This document shows, in pieces, positions 1-7,439 of a DNA stretch of 19,111 nucleotides. The stretch comes from Rhodobacterales bacterium (GTDB lineage: Bacteria; Pseudomonadota; Alphaproteobacteria; Rhodobacterales; Rhodobacteraceae). Location of the stretch: assembly GCA_013298675.1 (NCBI GenBank), contig JAAFIJ010000013.1:1-19111 (forward strand), in the 5' to 3' direction. The notes beneath the pieces are model-generated. The model ran no database searches. It was not told where the DNA came from and was given only the letters and a program-made list of their open reading frames with translations. Numbering within the stretch: position 1 is the first letter of the stretch; the number at the start of each line of letters is the position of its first letter. The position numbers were made by a program, and so were the translations under genes.

Positions 1-599
1 GTCAGATCACCGCTTTTGCTTTGACTGCGCTTGCGATTGAACTGACACCCGGACCAAATATGGTCTGGCTTGCCGCAGTGGCCGCAACCGAAGGCAGACG
101 CCTCGGATATGCTGCCGTTGCGGGTGTGGCGCTTGGACTTTCGCTGGTCGGTTTGGCTGCGGTTTTGGGCTTGGCGACCATCGTCGCGCAGTCTGATGCG
201 CTTTACCAATCGTTGCGGTGGGCAGGTATCGCGTATTTGCTGTGGCTTGCTTGGCAGGGGTGGAGCAACGCCGAAAAGCCTGAAAATACCGGCGAAACTG
301 CATCAACCAACTGGGCATATTTCCAGCGCGGTTTGATCACCAACCTACTGAACCCAAAAGCATTTTTGTTCTACATCACGGTTTTGCCGGGCTTTTTGCC
401 GATCGATGCGGGCCGGATCGACATCACGACGCTCGCGGTCATTTATGTGACCATCGCAACGCTGGTTCATGCGGGACTTGTAACGCTGGCGGGGTCTGCC
501 CGTGATTGGCTGATGGTGGGGAAACGTGCCGCAACTTTGCGCCGCGTGCTGGCGGCGACGCTTGTGGGTGTGGCCGCTTGGATCGCCTTGCGCAGCTAA
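1..599 (+). CDS. LysE/RhtB-family amino-acid exporter, 5' end outside the window
   Basis: This is an integral inner-membrane exporter of the LysE/RhtB superfamily, which pumps amino acids or their derivatives out of the cell. The reading frame is open from the first bases (first whole codon at position 3), and the family's N-terminal motif ELTPGPNM (about 10 residues into the visible protein) shows that only a few start residues are missing. The internal TTG at 21 is therefore not a credible start. Hydrophobic segments alternate with short loops. The motif NLLNPKAFLFY, typical of the LysE core, lies at nucleotides 340-372. The gene stops with TAA at 597-599, only 23 bp from the convergent stop of the aminotransferase. 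An exporter beside an aminotransferase may hint at shared amino-acid substrates, but convergent genes are not an operon. The substrate cannot be read from the sequence. Confidence 0.9.
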   Translation, partial: QITAFALTALAIELTPGPNMVWLAAVAATEGRRLGYAAVAGVALGLSLVGLAAVLGLATIVAQSDALYQSLRWAGIAYLLWLAWQGWSNAEKPENTGETASTNWAYFQRGLITNLLNPKAFLFYITVLPGFLPIDAGRIDITTLAVIYVTIATLVHAGLVTLAGSARDWLMVGKRAATLRRVLAATLVGVAAWIALRS

Positions 600-622
600 A
601 TCTGCCCAGTTCACATGAGTCG

Positions 623-1837
623 CTAGATTTGTGACCGTATCAACCGACCCAAACGCTTCATCCCTTCGTCAATTGCCGCTTCATCTGCACAGGAAAATGA
701 CAGGCGGATGGTGTTGCCGTTCGTCCCATCGGCGAAAAACGCGCGGCCGGGTACAAACGCGACACGTTCGGTTTTCAGCGACTCTGCCAAAAGGGTCGCA
801 CCGTCCATTGTGACAGGCAGCGTCAACCAGACAAACATGCCCCCTTCGGGTTTCGTCCAACTGACCTGATCCGGCATTTCACGGGCCAGCGCCGCCAGCA
901 AATGGTCGCGGCGTGCCTTATAAACAGTGCGCAGCGTCGCGACATGGCTGTCAAATTGGGAACTTGCGACTTGATGGGTGACAATCTGGTTGATCGTTGC
1001 TGAATGCAAATCCGCCGCCTGCTTCATCAATACCAGTTTGGAAATCATCTCTTTGGCACCGCACACCCAGCCGACACGAAGGCCGGGCGCGAGTGATTTA
1101 GAGAACGACCCGCAATATAGGGTGCGCGCCTCTTCGATGCTGCCTTTGCGCGCGATTTCCAAGGCCAGAATCGGGGGAACGGCCGCCCCGTCATAGCGCA
1201 AGGTTTGATAGGCGGCGTCTTCGACAACCGCGATGTCCAACTGGTCTGCCAGATCGAGCACCCGCTCGCGCGCCTCACGTGCCAGCGTCTCGCCCGTCGG
1301 ATTGGCGAAATCGACGGACAGATAGGCAAATTTGACCCGTCCCCCAGCAGCGGCGGCCGCGGTGCGGAAACTGTCAGCGTCGCGGTTGCTGTTGGGGTCC
1401 AGCCGGTCATAGGTCGGCTCATAGGCGTTGAACGCGCCCAGCGCGCCCAGATAGGTTGGCCAACCCAGCAAAATGGTGTCGCCCGGCGACACCATCATTT
1501 TTCCTAAGTAATCAATCGCTTGCTGCGATCCAGAGGTGATCAGAATGTTATCTGCGTCGCATGGAATGCCGATCTTGGCCATTTCGGCTGCGATCCATTG
1601 GCGCAGGGGCAAATAGCCTTCGGACACCGAATATTGCAGCGCCGCCGTGGCCTTTGGCCCTGTCAGAGTTTGGGTATAGGCGTCTTGAAAGGCTTGCGTA
1701 GGAAACAGCGCCGGGTCAGGGATGCCACCCGCAAAAGAGATGATGTCGGGCTGATCCAGCAGCTTGAGCAACTCTCGGATTTCCGAGGCTTTCATCCGGC
1801 TGGACCGGGTGGCCAGAACATTGCTCCACTGCATCAT
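623..1837 (-). CDS. PLP-dependent aminotransferase (fold type I, class I/II; LysN/2-aminoadipate-like)
   Basis: This is a 404-residue cytosolic transaminase moving an amino group between an amino acid and a 2-oxo acid through pyridoxal phosphate. Family landmarks are all present: N179 in FANPTG, D207 and Y210 in EDAAY, the Schiff-base lysine K247 in SFSKSLAPGLR, and R254. The early motif ISFAGGIPDP resembles 2-aminoadipate and aromatic aminotransferases and the catalytic half of MocR proteins, but there is no fused GntR DNA-binding domain. Two ATGs in tandem (1837 and 1834) sit behind a good AGGAG ribosome site (complement of about 1842-1846). The gene is monocistronic as far as can be seen: convergent with the LysE gene and 126 bp downstream of the hemE stop. 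The amino donor cannot be assigned from sequence alone. Confidence 0.9.
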   Translation of the reverse strand: MMQWSNVLATRSSRMKASEIRELLKLLDQPDIISFAGGIPDPALFPTQAFQDAYTQTLTGPKATAALQYSVSEGYLPLRQWIAAEMAKIGIPCDADNILITSGSQQAIDYLGKMMVSPGDTILLGWPTYLGALGAFNAYEPTYDRLDPNSNRDADSFRTAAAAAGGRVKFAYLSVDFANPTGETLAREARERVLDLADQLDIAVVEDAAYQTLRYDGAAVPPILALEIARKGSIEEARTLYCGSFSKSLAPGLRVGWVCGAKEMISKLVLMKQAADLHSATINQIVTHQVASSQFDSHVATLRTVYKARRDHLLAALAREMPDQVSWTKPEGGMFVWLTLPVTMDGATLLAESLKTERVAFVPGRAFFADGTNGNTIRLSFSCADEAAIDEGMKRLGRLIRSQI

Positions 1838-1890
1838 GCGTCTCCTGTCTTTGGATCATCACCCTTGCCGCACCGCTTGGGTAAGTCAAT

Positions 1891-1920
1891 ATCTGTGACC
1901 TATAAAGGCAGGTCCAATTA
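1891..1920 (-). promoter_or_regulatory. Possible promoter with inverted repeat upstream of the aminotransferase
   Basis: On the minus strand a TTGGAC box (complement of 1911-1916) is followed after 18 nt by GATATT (complement of about 1887-1892), a fair but imperfect match to a housekeeping promoter. Inside the spacer lies an inverted repeat GACCT-N8-AGGTC at 1897-1914, well placed for a repressor. The boxes were picked by eye and other pairings are possible. Confidence 0.25.
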
Positions 1921-1934
1921 GACACCCTGCCCTG

Positions 1935-1953
1935 CGAAAAATGCGCTTCGCAT
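1935..1953 (-). terminator. Intrinsic terminator candidate after hemE
   Basis: Read on the minus strand, just past the hemE stop (TAA at 1966-1964), the sequence ATGCG-AAG-CGCAT forms a 5-bp stem with a 3-nt loop and runs straight into TTTTT. This is a short but classical stem plus U-tract in the right place and orientation to end hemE transcription before the aminotransferase promoter region. The stem is short, so efficiency is uncertain. Confidence 0.45.
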
Positions 1954-1963
1954 GGCTGCGCAA

Positions 1964-2992
1964 TTAGGCGTTGCGCACGGTGTCGATCATCAGTTGCACA
2001 TTGTCTGGATTGGCATCAGGCGTGATGCCGTGGCCAAGGTTAAAGATGTGCGGGCCAGTGCGGAATGCATCCACGACACGGCGTGTCGCATCCACCAACC
2101 CCTGACCGCCGCTGACCATATGAATTGGCGACAAGTTGCCCTGAACACAGCCCGTGTTTTGCACATTTTGCGCGGCCCATTCGGGCGACACGGAATTATC
2201 GACCGCCACACAGTCGGCCCCGGTCGCCGCCGCGAACCCTATGTAACCGGCCCCCGCCTCCCGCGGGAATGCGATAATCGGCAAGCCCGGATGCCGGGCC
2301 TTTAGCGCCGCAATGATGCGCACTGTGGGTTTGACCGCAAAATCGGTAAAATCAGCGCCCTTCAGGCTTCCGGCCCAACTGTCGAACAGCTTGACCACCT
2401 CGGCCCCGGCCAAAACTTGCGCCGACAAATATTCAATTGTGGCGTCTGTTATCACATCGATCAACGCCGAAAATGTCGCTCGGTCGGTGGATTTCAACGC
2501 ATGCGCCGGACCCTGATCCTTGGTGCCACGCCCTGCGATCATATAGGTGGCCACAGTCCACGGCGCACCAGCAAAGCCGATCAAAGTTGTCTCACGCGGC
2601 AAGGCATCGGCCAAGAGGCGGACAGTTTGATAGATCGGCGCCAAAGTGTCGTGAATGTCGCCAATGGGCCTTAGCGCGCGCACTCCCGCCATATCTGTGA
2701 TCGTCGAAAGTCGCGGCCCCTCGCCCGTTTCGAACCACAAATCAGCGCCCAGCGCTTGGGGAAGCAATAAAATATCGGCAAAAAGAATGGCGGCATCAAA
2801 GCCGTACCTGCGGATCGGCTGCAAAGTAACCTCTGCGGCCAATTCTGGATTGTAGCACAGCTTTAGAAAGTCGCCCGCTTGCGCCCGGGTCGCGCGGTAT
2901 TCTGGCAGATAGCGCCCGGCCTGCCGCATCATCCAGATGGGCGGGGTGGGCAGGATCTCTCCCTTAAGCGCGCGCAGGATCAGTTTTGTCAT
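1964..2992 (-). CDS. hemE: Uroporphyrinogen decarboxylase
   Basis: HemE removes four carboxyl groups from uroporphyrinogen III to give coproporphyrinogen III in the haem and chlorophyll branch of tetrapyrrole synthesis; it is a soluble cofactor-free enzyme. Signature 1 (PPIWMMRQAGRYLPEYR, residues 17-33, with substrate-contacting R23 and R27), the catalytic aspartate in FADILLLP (D73) and signature 2 (GFAGAPWTVATYM, with Y150) are intact. The length of 342 residues is normal for the family. I chose the ATG at 2992 because it follows a perfect GGAGG site at 4-5 nt spacing and gives the family N-terminus. The frame stays open upstream to 3139, but that extension would run into hemC and has no family support. 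The gene diverges from hemC across 105 bp. Confidence 0.96.
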   Translation of the reverse strand: MTKLILRALKGEILPTPPIWMMRQAGRYLPEYRATRAQAGDFLKLCYNPELAAEVTLQPIRRYGFDAAILFADILLLPQALGADLWFETGEGPRLSTITDMAGVRALRPIGDIHDTLAPIYQTVRLLADALPRETTLIGFAGAPWTVATYMIAGRGTKDQGPAHALKSTDRATFSALIDVITDATIEYLSAQVLAGAEVVKLFDSWAGSLKGADFTDFAVKPTVRIIAALKARHPGLPIIAFPREAGAGYIGFAAATGADCVAVDNSVSPEWAAQNVQNTGCVQGNLSPIHMVSGGQGLVDATRRVVDAFRTGPHIFNLGHGITPDANPDNVQLMIDTVRNA

Positions 2993-3009
2993 AGCAACCT
3001 CCGGTGCCA

Positions 3010-3019
3010 GTGACGTCAC
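3010..3019. promoter_or_regulatory. 10-bp perfect palindrome between hemE and hemC
   Basis: GTGACGTCAC is a perfect palindrome in the 105-bp divergent spacer. It lies 18 bp upstream of the hemE start and downstream, in the hemE direction, of a TTGACT hexamer (complement of 3035-3040) that could be its -35 box. An operator overlapping the hemE -10 region is therefore conceivable. It does not match the TGT-N12-ACA pattern of PpsR/CrtJ or the TTGAT-N4-ATCAA pattern of FnrL. No regulator can be named. Confidence 0.3.
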
Positions 3020-3097
3020 CCACCCGGCGCTGCGAGTCAAGGTTTGGCACGCGCAGAACTGGTTGAAAGGCGCAAGTGTCGCGGTTAAACCAGCACG

Positions 3098-4057
3098 ATG
3101 AGCCATTTCATACCCACACCAGTCCCTACCCCAGAACACCCCTTTCGCATTGGCACGCGTGGATCACCCCTCGCGTTGGCCCAAGCGCACGAAACCCGCG
3201 ACCGTTTGGCCGAAGCATTTGCTCTGCCCGCGGATGTCTTTGCCATTGTGGTGATCAAGGTGACGGGCGACCAGATCCTTGACAAGGCGCTGAAAGAGAT
3301 TGGCGGCAAGGGTTTGTTCACGCGGGAGATTGAAGACGCCTTGCTGGCGGGGAATATCGACATTGCCGTGCATTCGATGAAGGACATGCCGACGCGCCAA
3401 CCGCAGGGGCTGACGCTCGATTGCTTTTTGCCGCGTGAAGACGTGCGCGATGCTTTTGTGTCAGATGAATTTGGCATGCTGGTCGATCTGCCCCACGGTG
3501 CGGTTGTAGGGTCGTCGTCGCTGCGCAGGCGAGCGCAAATCGCACACCGGCGGCCAGATTTGCGCCTGGTCGAATTTCGCGGCAACGTGCAAACGCGGAT
3601 GAAAAAACTGCACGACGGTGTTGCTGCTGCGACCTTTTTGGCGATGGCCGGGCTTAACCGGCTGGGACTTGCGCATGTGGCGCGGTCGGCGATTGCACCA
3701 GAAGAGATGCTACCTGCCGTGGCCCAAGGCGCGATTGGCATTGAAAGGCGCAGTTCCGACCTGCGGGCCGAGGCGATGTTGGCGGCAATCCATCATGGCC
3801 CGACCGGGCAACGGCTTACAGCAGAACGGGCTTTTTTGACCCAGTTGGACGGCAGTTGCGAAACCCCGATTGCGGGATTGGCGGTGCTAGAGGGGTCTAA
3901 CCTTTGGCTGCGCGGCGAGGTTTTGCAACCAGACGGCGCGCGCGTGATCACAGGCGACCGACGCGGCCCCGTCGCTGACGGTGCCGCAATGGGCGTTGAT
4001 TTGGCGAACCAGCTGTTGGGCAGCACGGGACCCGGCTTCTTTGACTGGAAGGTATAG
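3098..4057 (+). CDS. hemC: Porphobilinogen deaminase (hydroxymethylbilane synthase)
   Basis: HemC condenses four porphobilinogens into the linear tetrapyrrole hydroxymethylbilane, two steps before HemE. The 319-residue protein shows the N-terminal RIGTRGSPLALAQA (residues 17-30), the catalytic aspartate D96 in HSMKDMP, the arginine-rich GSSSLRRRAQI (138-148) and EFRGNVQTR (159-167) that bind the substrate carboxylates, and C254 in LDGSCETPIAG, the cysteine that carries the dipyrromethane cofactor. The ATG at 3098 has no strong ribosome site, but it gives a start about 15 residues before the conserved core, as is usual. The gene is divergent from hemE and ends 11 bp from the convergent stop of the MFS gene. 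Confidence 0.96.
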   Translation: MSHFIPTPVPTPEHPFRIGTRGSPLALAQAHETRDRLAEAFALPADVFAIVVIKVTGDQILDKALKEIGGKGLFTREIEDALLAGNIDIAVHSMKDMPTRQPQGLTLDCFLPREDVRDAFVSDEFGMLVDLPHGAVVGSSSLRRRAQIAHRRPDLRLVEFRGNVQTRMKKLHDGVAAATFLAMAGLNRLGLAHVARSAIAPEEMLPAVAQGAIGIERRSSDLRAEAMLAAIHHGPTGQRLTAERAFLTQLDGSCETPIAGLAVLEGSNLWLRGEVLQPDGARVITGDRRGPVADGAAMGVDLANQLLGSTGPGFFDWKV

Positions 4058-4068
4058 TCGCGCGAGGA

Positions 4069-5283
4069 TTACTGCGCGGCGCGCGGCATCAACCACTGAT
4101 GCCGGTCAGCAAAATAAAGCCCCAAAGCGCCCAGAATTGTGATCGCCGCCCCTATAAAGGCCACGGTTTGATATCCGCCGATCGCTGTACCTAGGGCAAA
4201 TGCCCCCGCCGCCAAGACATCTGCCACAAGTTTTTGCAACGCGAGCATCGCACTCGCCGCACCGGGCCGGTCGCGCAGCAAGTCCTGATAATAGCTGATC
4301 GGCAGGCTGATCACCGCAGTCCCCGCGACGCCCGCAATCAAAGTGCCCAGCCACAACCAATTGGTATCGGTCCAGACCGGCATCATCAGCAAATGCACGG
4401 TATAAAGTCCGCCTCCGATTGCGATCAGGCTGGCGCGCGAAATATGGGGCAAAAGCCGCGGCATAAGTAATAGGCAGGGCACCTCCCATCCCGCGACCAT
4501 TCCGACATACAGTGCCACATCACTGGCACCACGCAGGGGCGAGGCATCAAAGATCAGCGAAATCAGCACGAAATACAAAATACCTGACGCCATGATCGCG
4601 CCCAAAAACAACAGTCTGACCATCACATGTGGCCGCGCGATTTCGGTCAGGGCGGCACGCATGTTCAGCCCCGCAGGCACGTCGGACCACCCCGACGCAC
4701 CCACCCTTGGCCAACCAAACCGCATCAAAAGCACCAGTCCCAAAGCGGCTAGAGCTGCAGAGACATATACGCTCATGACATTCGCGCCTACGCCAAAGGC
4801 CCATGTCCAATAGATCAGCATCGCGAGAAAGCTGATCGACATCGCTGCCCGAATAACTGACAAAATCGAGTCCTTGGGGGCCGACACTTGGGTGCTGGCC
4901 AACTGGGCCAGCGCGAAAACCTGCCCAAACAAGCTTGACGCGATCGGCAGCAAAATGCCGTGACAGATGATCAGCGTCACAGGTGATGGAAACACCATCA
5001 TCGCAACAGTTCCGATCAACGCGGCAAAGGCGGTCACAATTGCGATCAAGCGGCGATTGCCACGTTGATCGCCGATGATCCCGATAACCACAGCAGAGGT
5101 CACCGCCAACACAGATGCCAGCACCAGCACCATTGCAAACGCGGGTTCCGACAAGCCAATCCCTTCAATCGCGATCAAAGATTGATAGGGATAAATTGAG
5201 GCGTTCAGCACCCCCAATGCCAGCATCGCGAACCCGGCCAGACGCAGTGCGGGATTGTTCAGAACGGGCGCAAAAAGGGTCAA
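4069..5283 (-). CDS. MFS transporter, 12 membrane segments (SetA-like sugar efflux group possible)
   Basis: This 404-residue, strongly hydrophobic protein looks like a Major Facilitator Superfamily carrier. A GDQRGNRR loop near residues 71-78 corresponds to the MFS motif A between helices 2 and 3. The N-terminal NASIYPYQSLIAIEGIGLS is reminiscent of the sugar-efflux (SET) subgroup, though the substrate is not proven. The start must be the TTG at 5283: it is the second codon after an in-frame TGA, the sequence GGAAAG lies about 11 nt upstream, and the next ATG would fall inside the first membrane helix. The start lies only 7 bp beyond the stop of the FAD dehydrogenase gene, so the two are almost certainly co-transcribed. 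Confidence 0.85.
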   Translation of the reverse strand: MTLFAPVLNNPALRLAGFAMLALGVLNASIYPYQSLIAIEGIGLSEPAFAMVLVLASVLAVTSAVVIGIIGDQRGNRRLIAIVTAFAALIGTVAMMVFPSPVTLIICHGILLPIASSLFGQVFALAQLASTQVSAPKDSILSVIRAAMSISFLAMLIYWTWAFGVGANVMSVYVSAALAALGLVLLMRFGWPRVGASGWSDVPAGLNMRAALTEIARPHVMVRLLFLGAIMASGILYFVLISLIFDASPLRGASDVALYVGMVAGWEVPCLLLMPRLLPHISRASLIAIGGGLYTVHLLMMPVWTDTNWLWLGTLIAGVAGTAVISLPISYYQDLLRDRPGAASAMLALQKLVADVLAAGAFALGTAIGGYQTVAFIGAAITILGALGLYFADRHQWLMPRAAQ

Positions 5284-5290
5284 GATTCAA

Positions 5291-6703
5291 TCATCTTTCC
5301 GGAATCACTTTTCCTGGGTTCATCATGTTTGATGCGTCGAGCGCCGCCTTCACGCTACGCATCACATCTAGCGCAACCGGGTCCTTGCGCCGCTTCATCG
5401 AGTTCAGTTTCAGCAAACCCACCCCATGCTCGGCCGAGAATGATCCGTGCAGCGCCTGTACTTCGTCTTCCACAGCCTCAACCACTGCGTCATAAAGCGC
5501 GGGGTCTTCACGCGATGGATAGACCGAAAAATGCAAGTTGCCGTCACCCAGATGTGCCACCAATAGATTTTGCGCCCCCGCATCCAGTTGCGGCAAACGC
5601 AGCGTGATGCGTTCCAAAAACTGAGCGATCTTGTCTGTCGGCAAACAAATATCGGTATCGATTGACGGTTGGACCGCCTGCATAATCTCGGCCGCAGATT
5701 CGCGTCTGTGCCACATCGCGAGGCGCTGTGCATCGGTTTGGGCGATCTCGGCGTCCAACACAGTTCCCTCTTCCAGCATCTGGGCCAGTGCGTTTTCCAA
5801 CAATGCGACCAAGGGTATACTACCGTCGTCATTTGGCGTCGCATCATCTGGGCGCACGGCCCCCAGTTCCACAAGAATATTGACGGCTTGAATTGGTTCA
5901 AAGGGTTGACGGATGTCTGGCCGGATCTTCTGCAACCGCCGCATATAGCTGTCTGGCATGAATTCAAACGCCTCGACCATCCCACCTGACGCTGCTTGCA
6001 AACGGTTCAACAACACCAGCGCATCGGGCAGCGACCGCACGGCCAGTGTCGCCGTGGCATAGGCGCGCGGTTTCGGCACCAGCTTCATCACCGCGGCAGT
6101 GATCACCCCCAAGGTGCCCTCTGCCCCAATAAACAGCTGTTTCAGATCGTAACCAGAGTTGTCTTTGTGCAACTCGCTCATCAAGTTCAGCACGCGTCCG
6201 TCGGCCAAAACCACCTCTAAGCCAAGGCACAGCGCGCGGGTGGACCCATAGCGCAGCACGTTGGACCCGCCGGCGTTGGTCGACAACACCCCGCCGATCA
6301 TGGCCGACCCCCGCGCCCCAAACCACAGCGGAAAGTAAAGATCGAGTTTCTCGGCCGCGTCATGCAAGGTTGATAAGATCACCCCCGCCTCGACAATTGC
6401 TATACGGGCATCGGCGCGAATTTCTCGGATCTGGTTCAACCGTTCAACCGACAACATCATGCCGCCATCGGTATAAGCCGCACCCGTGATCCCTGTCAGC
6501 CCCGATACTGGAACGACGGTCATCTGGTGGCAGGCGGCAATCTGCAGCACCAAGGACACCTCGGCTGTGTTGGCCGGGCGCACCACAACGGATGGATTGG
6601 CCGTGTAATGGGTGGTCCAATCGCGCCGATATTTTGCAAGAGCATCGCCTTGCAAAACGTGATCGGCGCCGATGGCCGCGCAAAGATCAGATATCAATGT
6701 CAT
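5291..6703 (-). CDS. FAD-linked D-2-hydroxyacid dehydrogenase, D-2-hydroxyglutarate dehydrogenase-like
   Basis: This flavoprotein oxidises a D-2-hydroxy acid to the 2-oxo acid and passes electrons to an acceptor such as a flavoprotein or quinone. It has an N-terminal PCMH-type FAD domain (about residues 40-220, including PVSGLTGITG and GARGSAMIGGVLSTNAGG) and a C-terminal FAD-oxidase domain. The metal and substrate residues are intact: H384 and H391 in HLGDGNLHF and E425-H426 in AEHGVGLLK. The ending NPGKVI is typical of the D-lactate/D-2-hydroxyglutarate/GlcD family. I prefer the ATG at 6703 (470 residues) because the family begins close to it; the frame also has a GTG at 6736 and neither start has a good ribosome site. 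It lies between tesA (64 bp upstream) and the MFS gene. D-lactate and glycolate remain possible substrates. Confidence 0.88.
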   Translation of the reverse strand: MTLISDLCAAIGADHVLQGDALAKYRRDWTTHYTANPSVVVRPANTAEVSLVLQIAACHQMTVVPVSGLTGITGAAYTDGGMMLSVERLNQIREIRADARIAIVEAGVILSTLHDAAEKLDLYFPLWFGARGSAMIGGVLSTNAGGSNVLRYGSTRALCLGLEVVLADGRVLNLMSELHKDNSGYDLKQLFIGAEGTLGVITAAVMKLVPKPRAYATATLAVRSLPDALVLLNRLQAASGGMVEAFEFMPDSYMRRLQKIRPDIRQPFEPIQAVNILVELGAVRPDDATPNDDGSIPLVALLENALAQMLEEGTVLDAEIAQTDAQRLAMWHRRESAAEIMQAVQPSIDTDICLPTDKIAQFLERITLRLPQLDAGAQNLLVAHLGDGNLHFSVYPSREDPALYDAVVEAVEDEVQALHGSFSAEHGVGLLKLNSMKRRKDPVALDVMRSVKAALDASNMMNPGKVIPER

Positions 6704-6767
6704 GGCAAACCGTTGGTTGTTTGCAGCGTTGTTCACCCGTTAGGCGTCTTGCGCAAGAGGCCTTTGG

Positions 6768-7439
6768 TCAGTTCGCCACTTTGGTCAAAAGTTCAAGCAC
6801 TTGGGGCCCAAGGTTTTCGACGATCGCCGCCACTCCTGCTGGATTTGGGTGCAAACCATCGGCTTGTAAAAAGCCGCGTGCGGCGACCGGATCATCCCCC
6901 AACCCCGCAAAAAATGACGGGGCAAGCAGGGTTTTATACGTCTGGGCAAGCTCGGGGTAAATTGCATCAAAACTGGATTTGTAATCCGGCCCATAATTGC
7001 CCGGCGCTTGCATTCCGATCAGCAACACAGGCAAACCGCGCCCAGTTGCGGATTTTAGGATCGCGTCAAGATTGGCGCGGCTGGCCGCAGGATCGATCCC
7101 ACGCAACAAATCATTGCCGCCCAAAGTAACGATCAGCGCACCAACATCAGGGGTCAAAGTCCAATCGAGTCTTGCGGCCCCACCAGCCGTCGTATCGCCC
7201 GACACCCCCGCGTTCATCACCACCACTTCCGCGCCTTTGGCTTGCAACCATGCTTGCAATTGCGGCACAAACCCCTCTGCTGGGGCCAGACCGTAGCCTG
7301 CGGTCAAGCTGTCACCAAGGGCAGCAATGGTCACTTGTTCGGCATGCGCAGGCAAAATCAGCAAAAACATCGCTATCGCGCCATTGCGAATGGCGCGTAA
7401 CGCCGCATATGTGAAGGAAATACACGAAGGGGCTGTCAT
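6768..7439 (-). CDS. tesA: SGNH/GDSL esterase, TesA-type (arylesterase/lysophospholipase/thioesterase)
   Basis: This is a periplasmic esterase of the TesA family, acting on thioesters, aryl esters or lysophospholipids. All SGNH blocks are visible: GDSLTAGYGL with nucleophile S44, GVSGDTT, GGND with N109, and DGLHPN with D194 and H197. A signal peptide with arginines, a hydrophobic stretch AIAMFLLILP and an AHA cleavage site (about residues 31-33) points to export. The start is uncertain. ATG 7439 gives a 223-residue protein with a full signal peptide but overlaps the start codon of the divergent ABC gene. ATG 7370 gives a very short leader, and upstream starts lie inside the ABC gene. Divergence from ybbA/ybbP mirrors the E. 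coli arrangement, which supports the family call. Confidence 0.88.
   Translation of the reverse strand: MTAPSCISFTYAALRAIRNGAIAMFLLILPAHAEQVTIAALGDSLTAGYGLAPAEGFVPQLQAWLQAKGAEVVVMNAGVSGDTTAGGAARLDWTLTPDVGALIVTLGGNDLLRGIDPAASRANLDAILKSATGRGLPVLLIGMQAPGNYGPDYKSSFDAIYPELAQTYKTLLAPSFFAGLGDDPVAARGFLQADGLHPNPAGVAAIVENLGPQVLELLTKVAN

Noticed and set aside
3063..3091. hemC promoter TTGAAA-N17-TAAACC
   Set aside because: The -10 box is poor and the implied start would be at the ATG without further support.
6527..7129. 200-codon plus-strand open frame opposite the dehydrogenase and tesA
   Set aside because: It spans two well-supported genes on the other strand and has no recognisable motif; long antisense frames are common in G+C-rich DNA.
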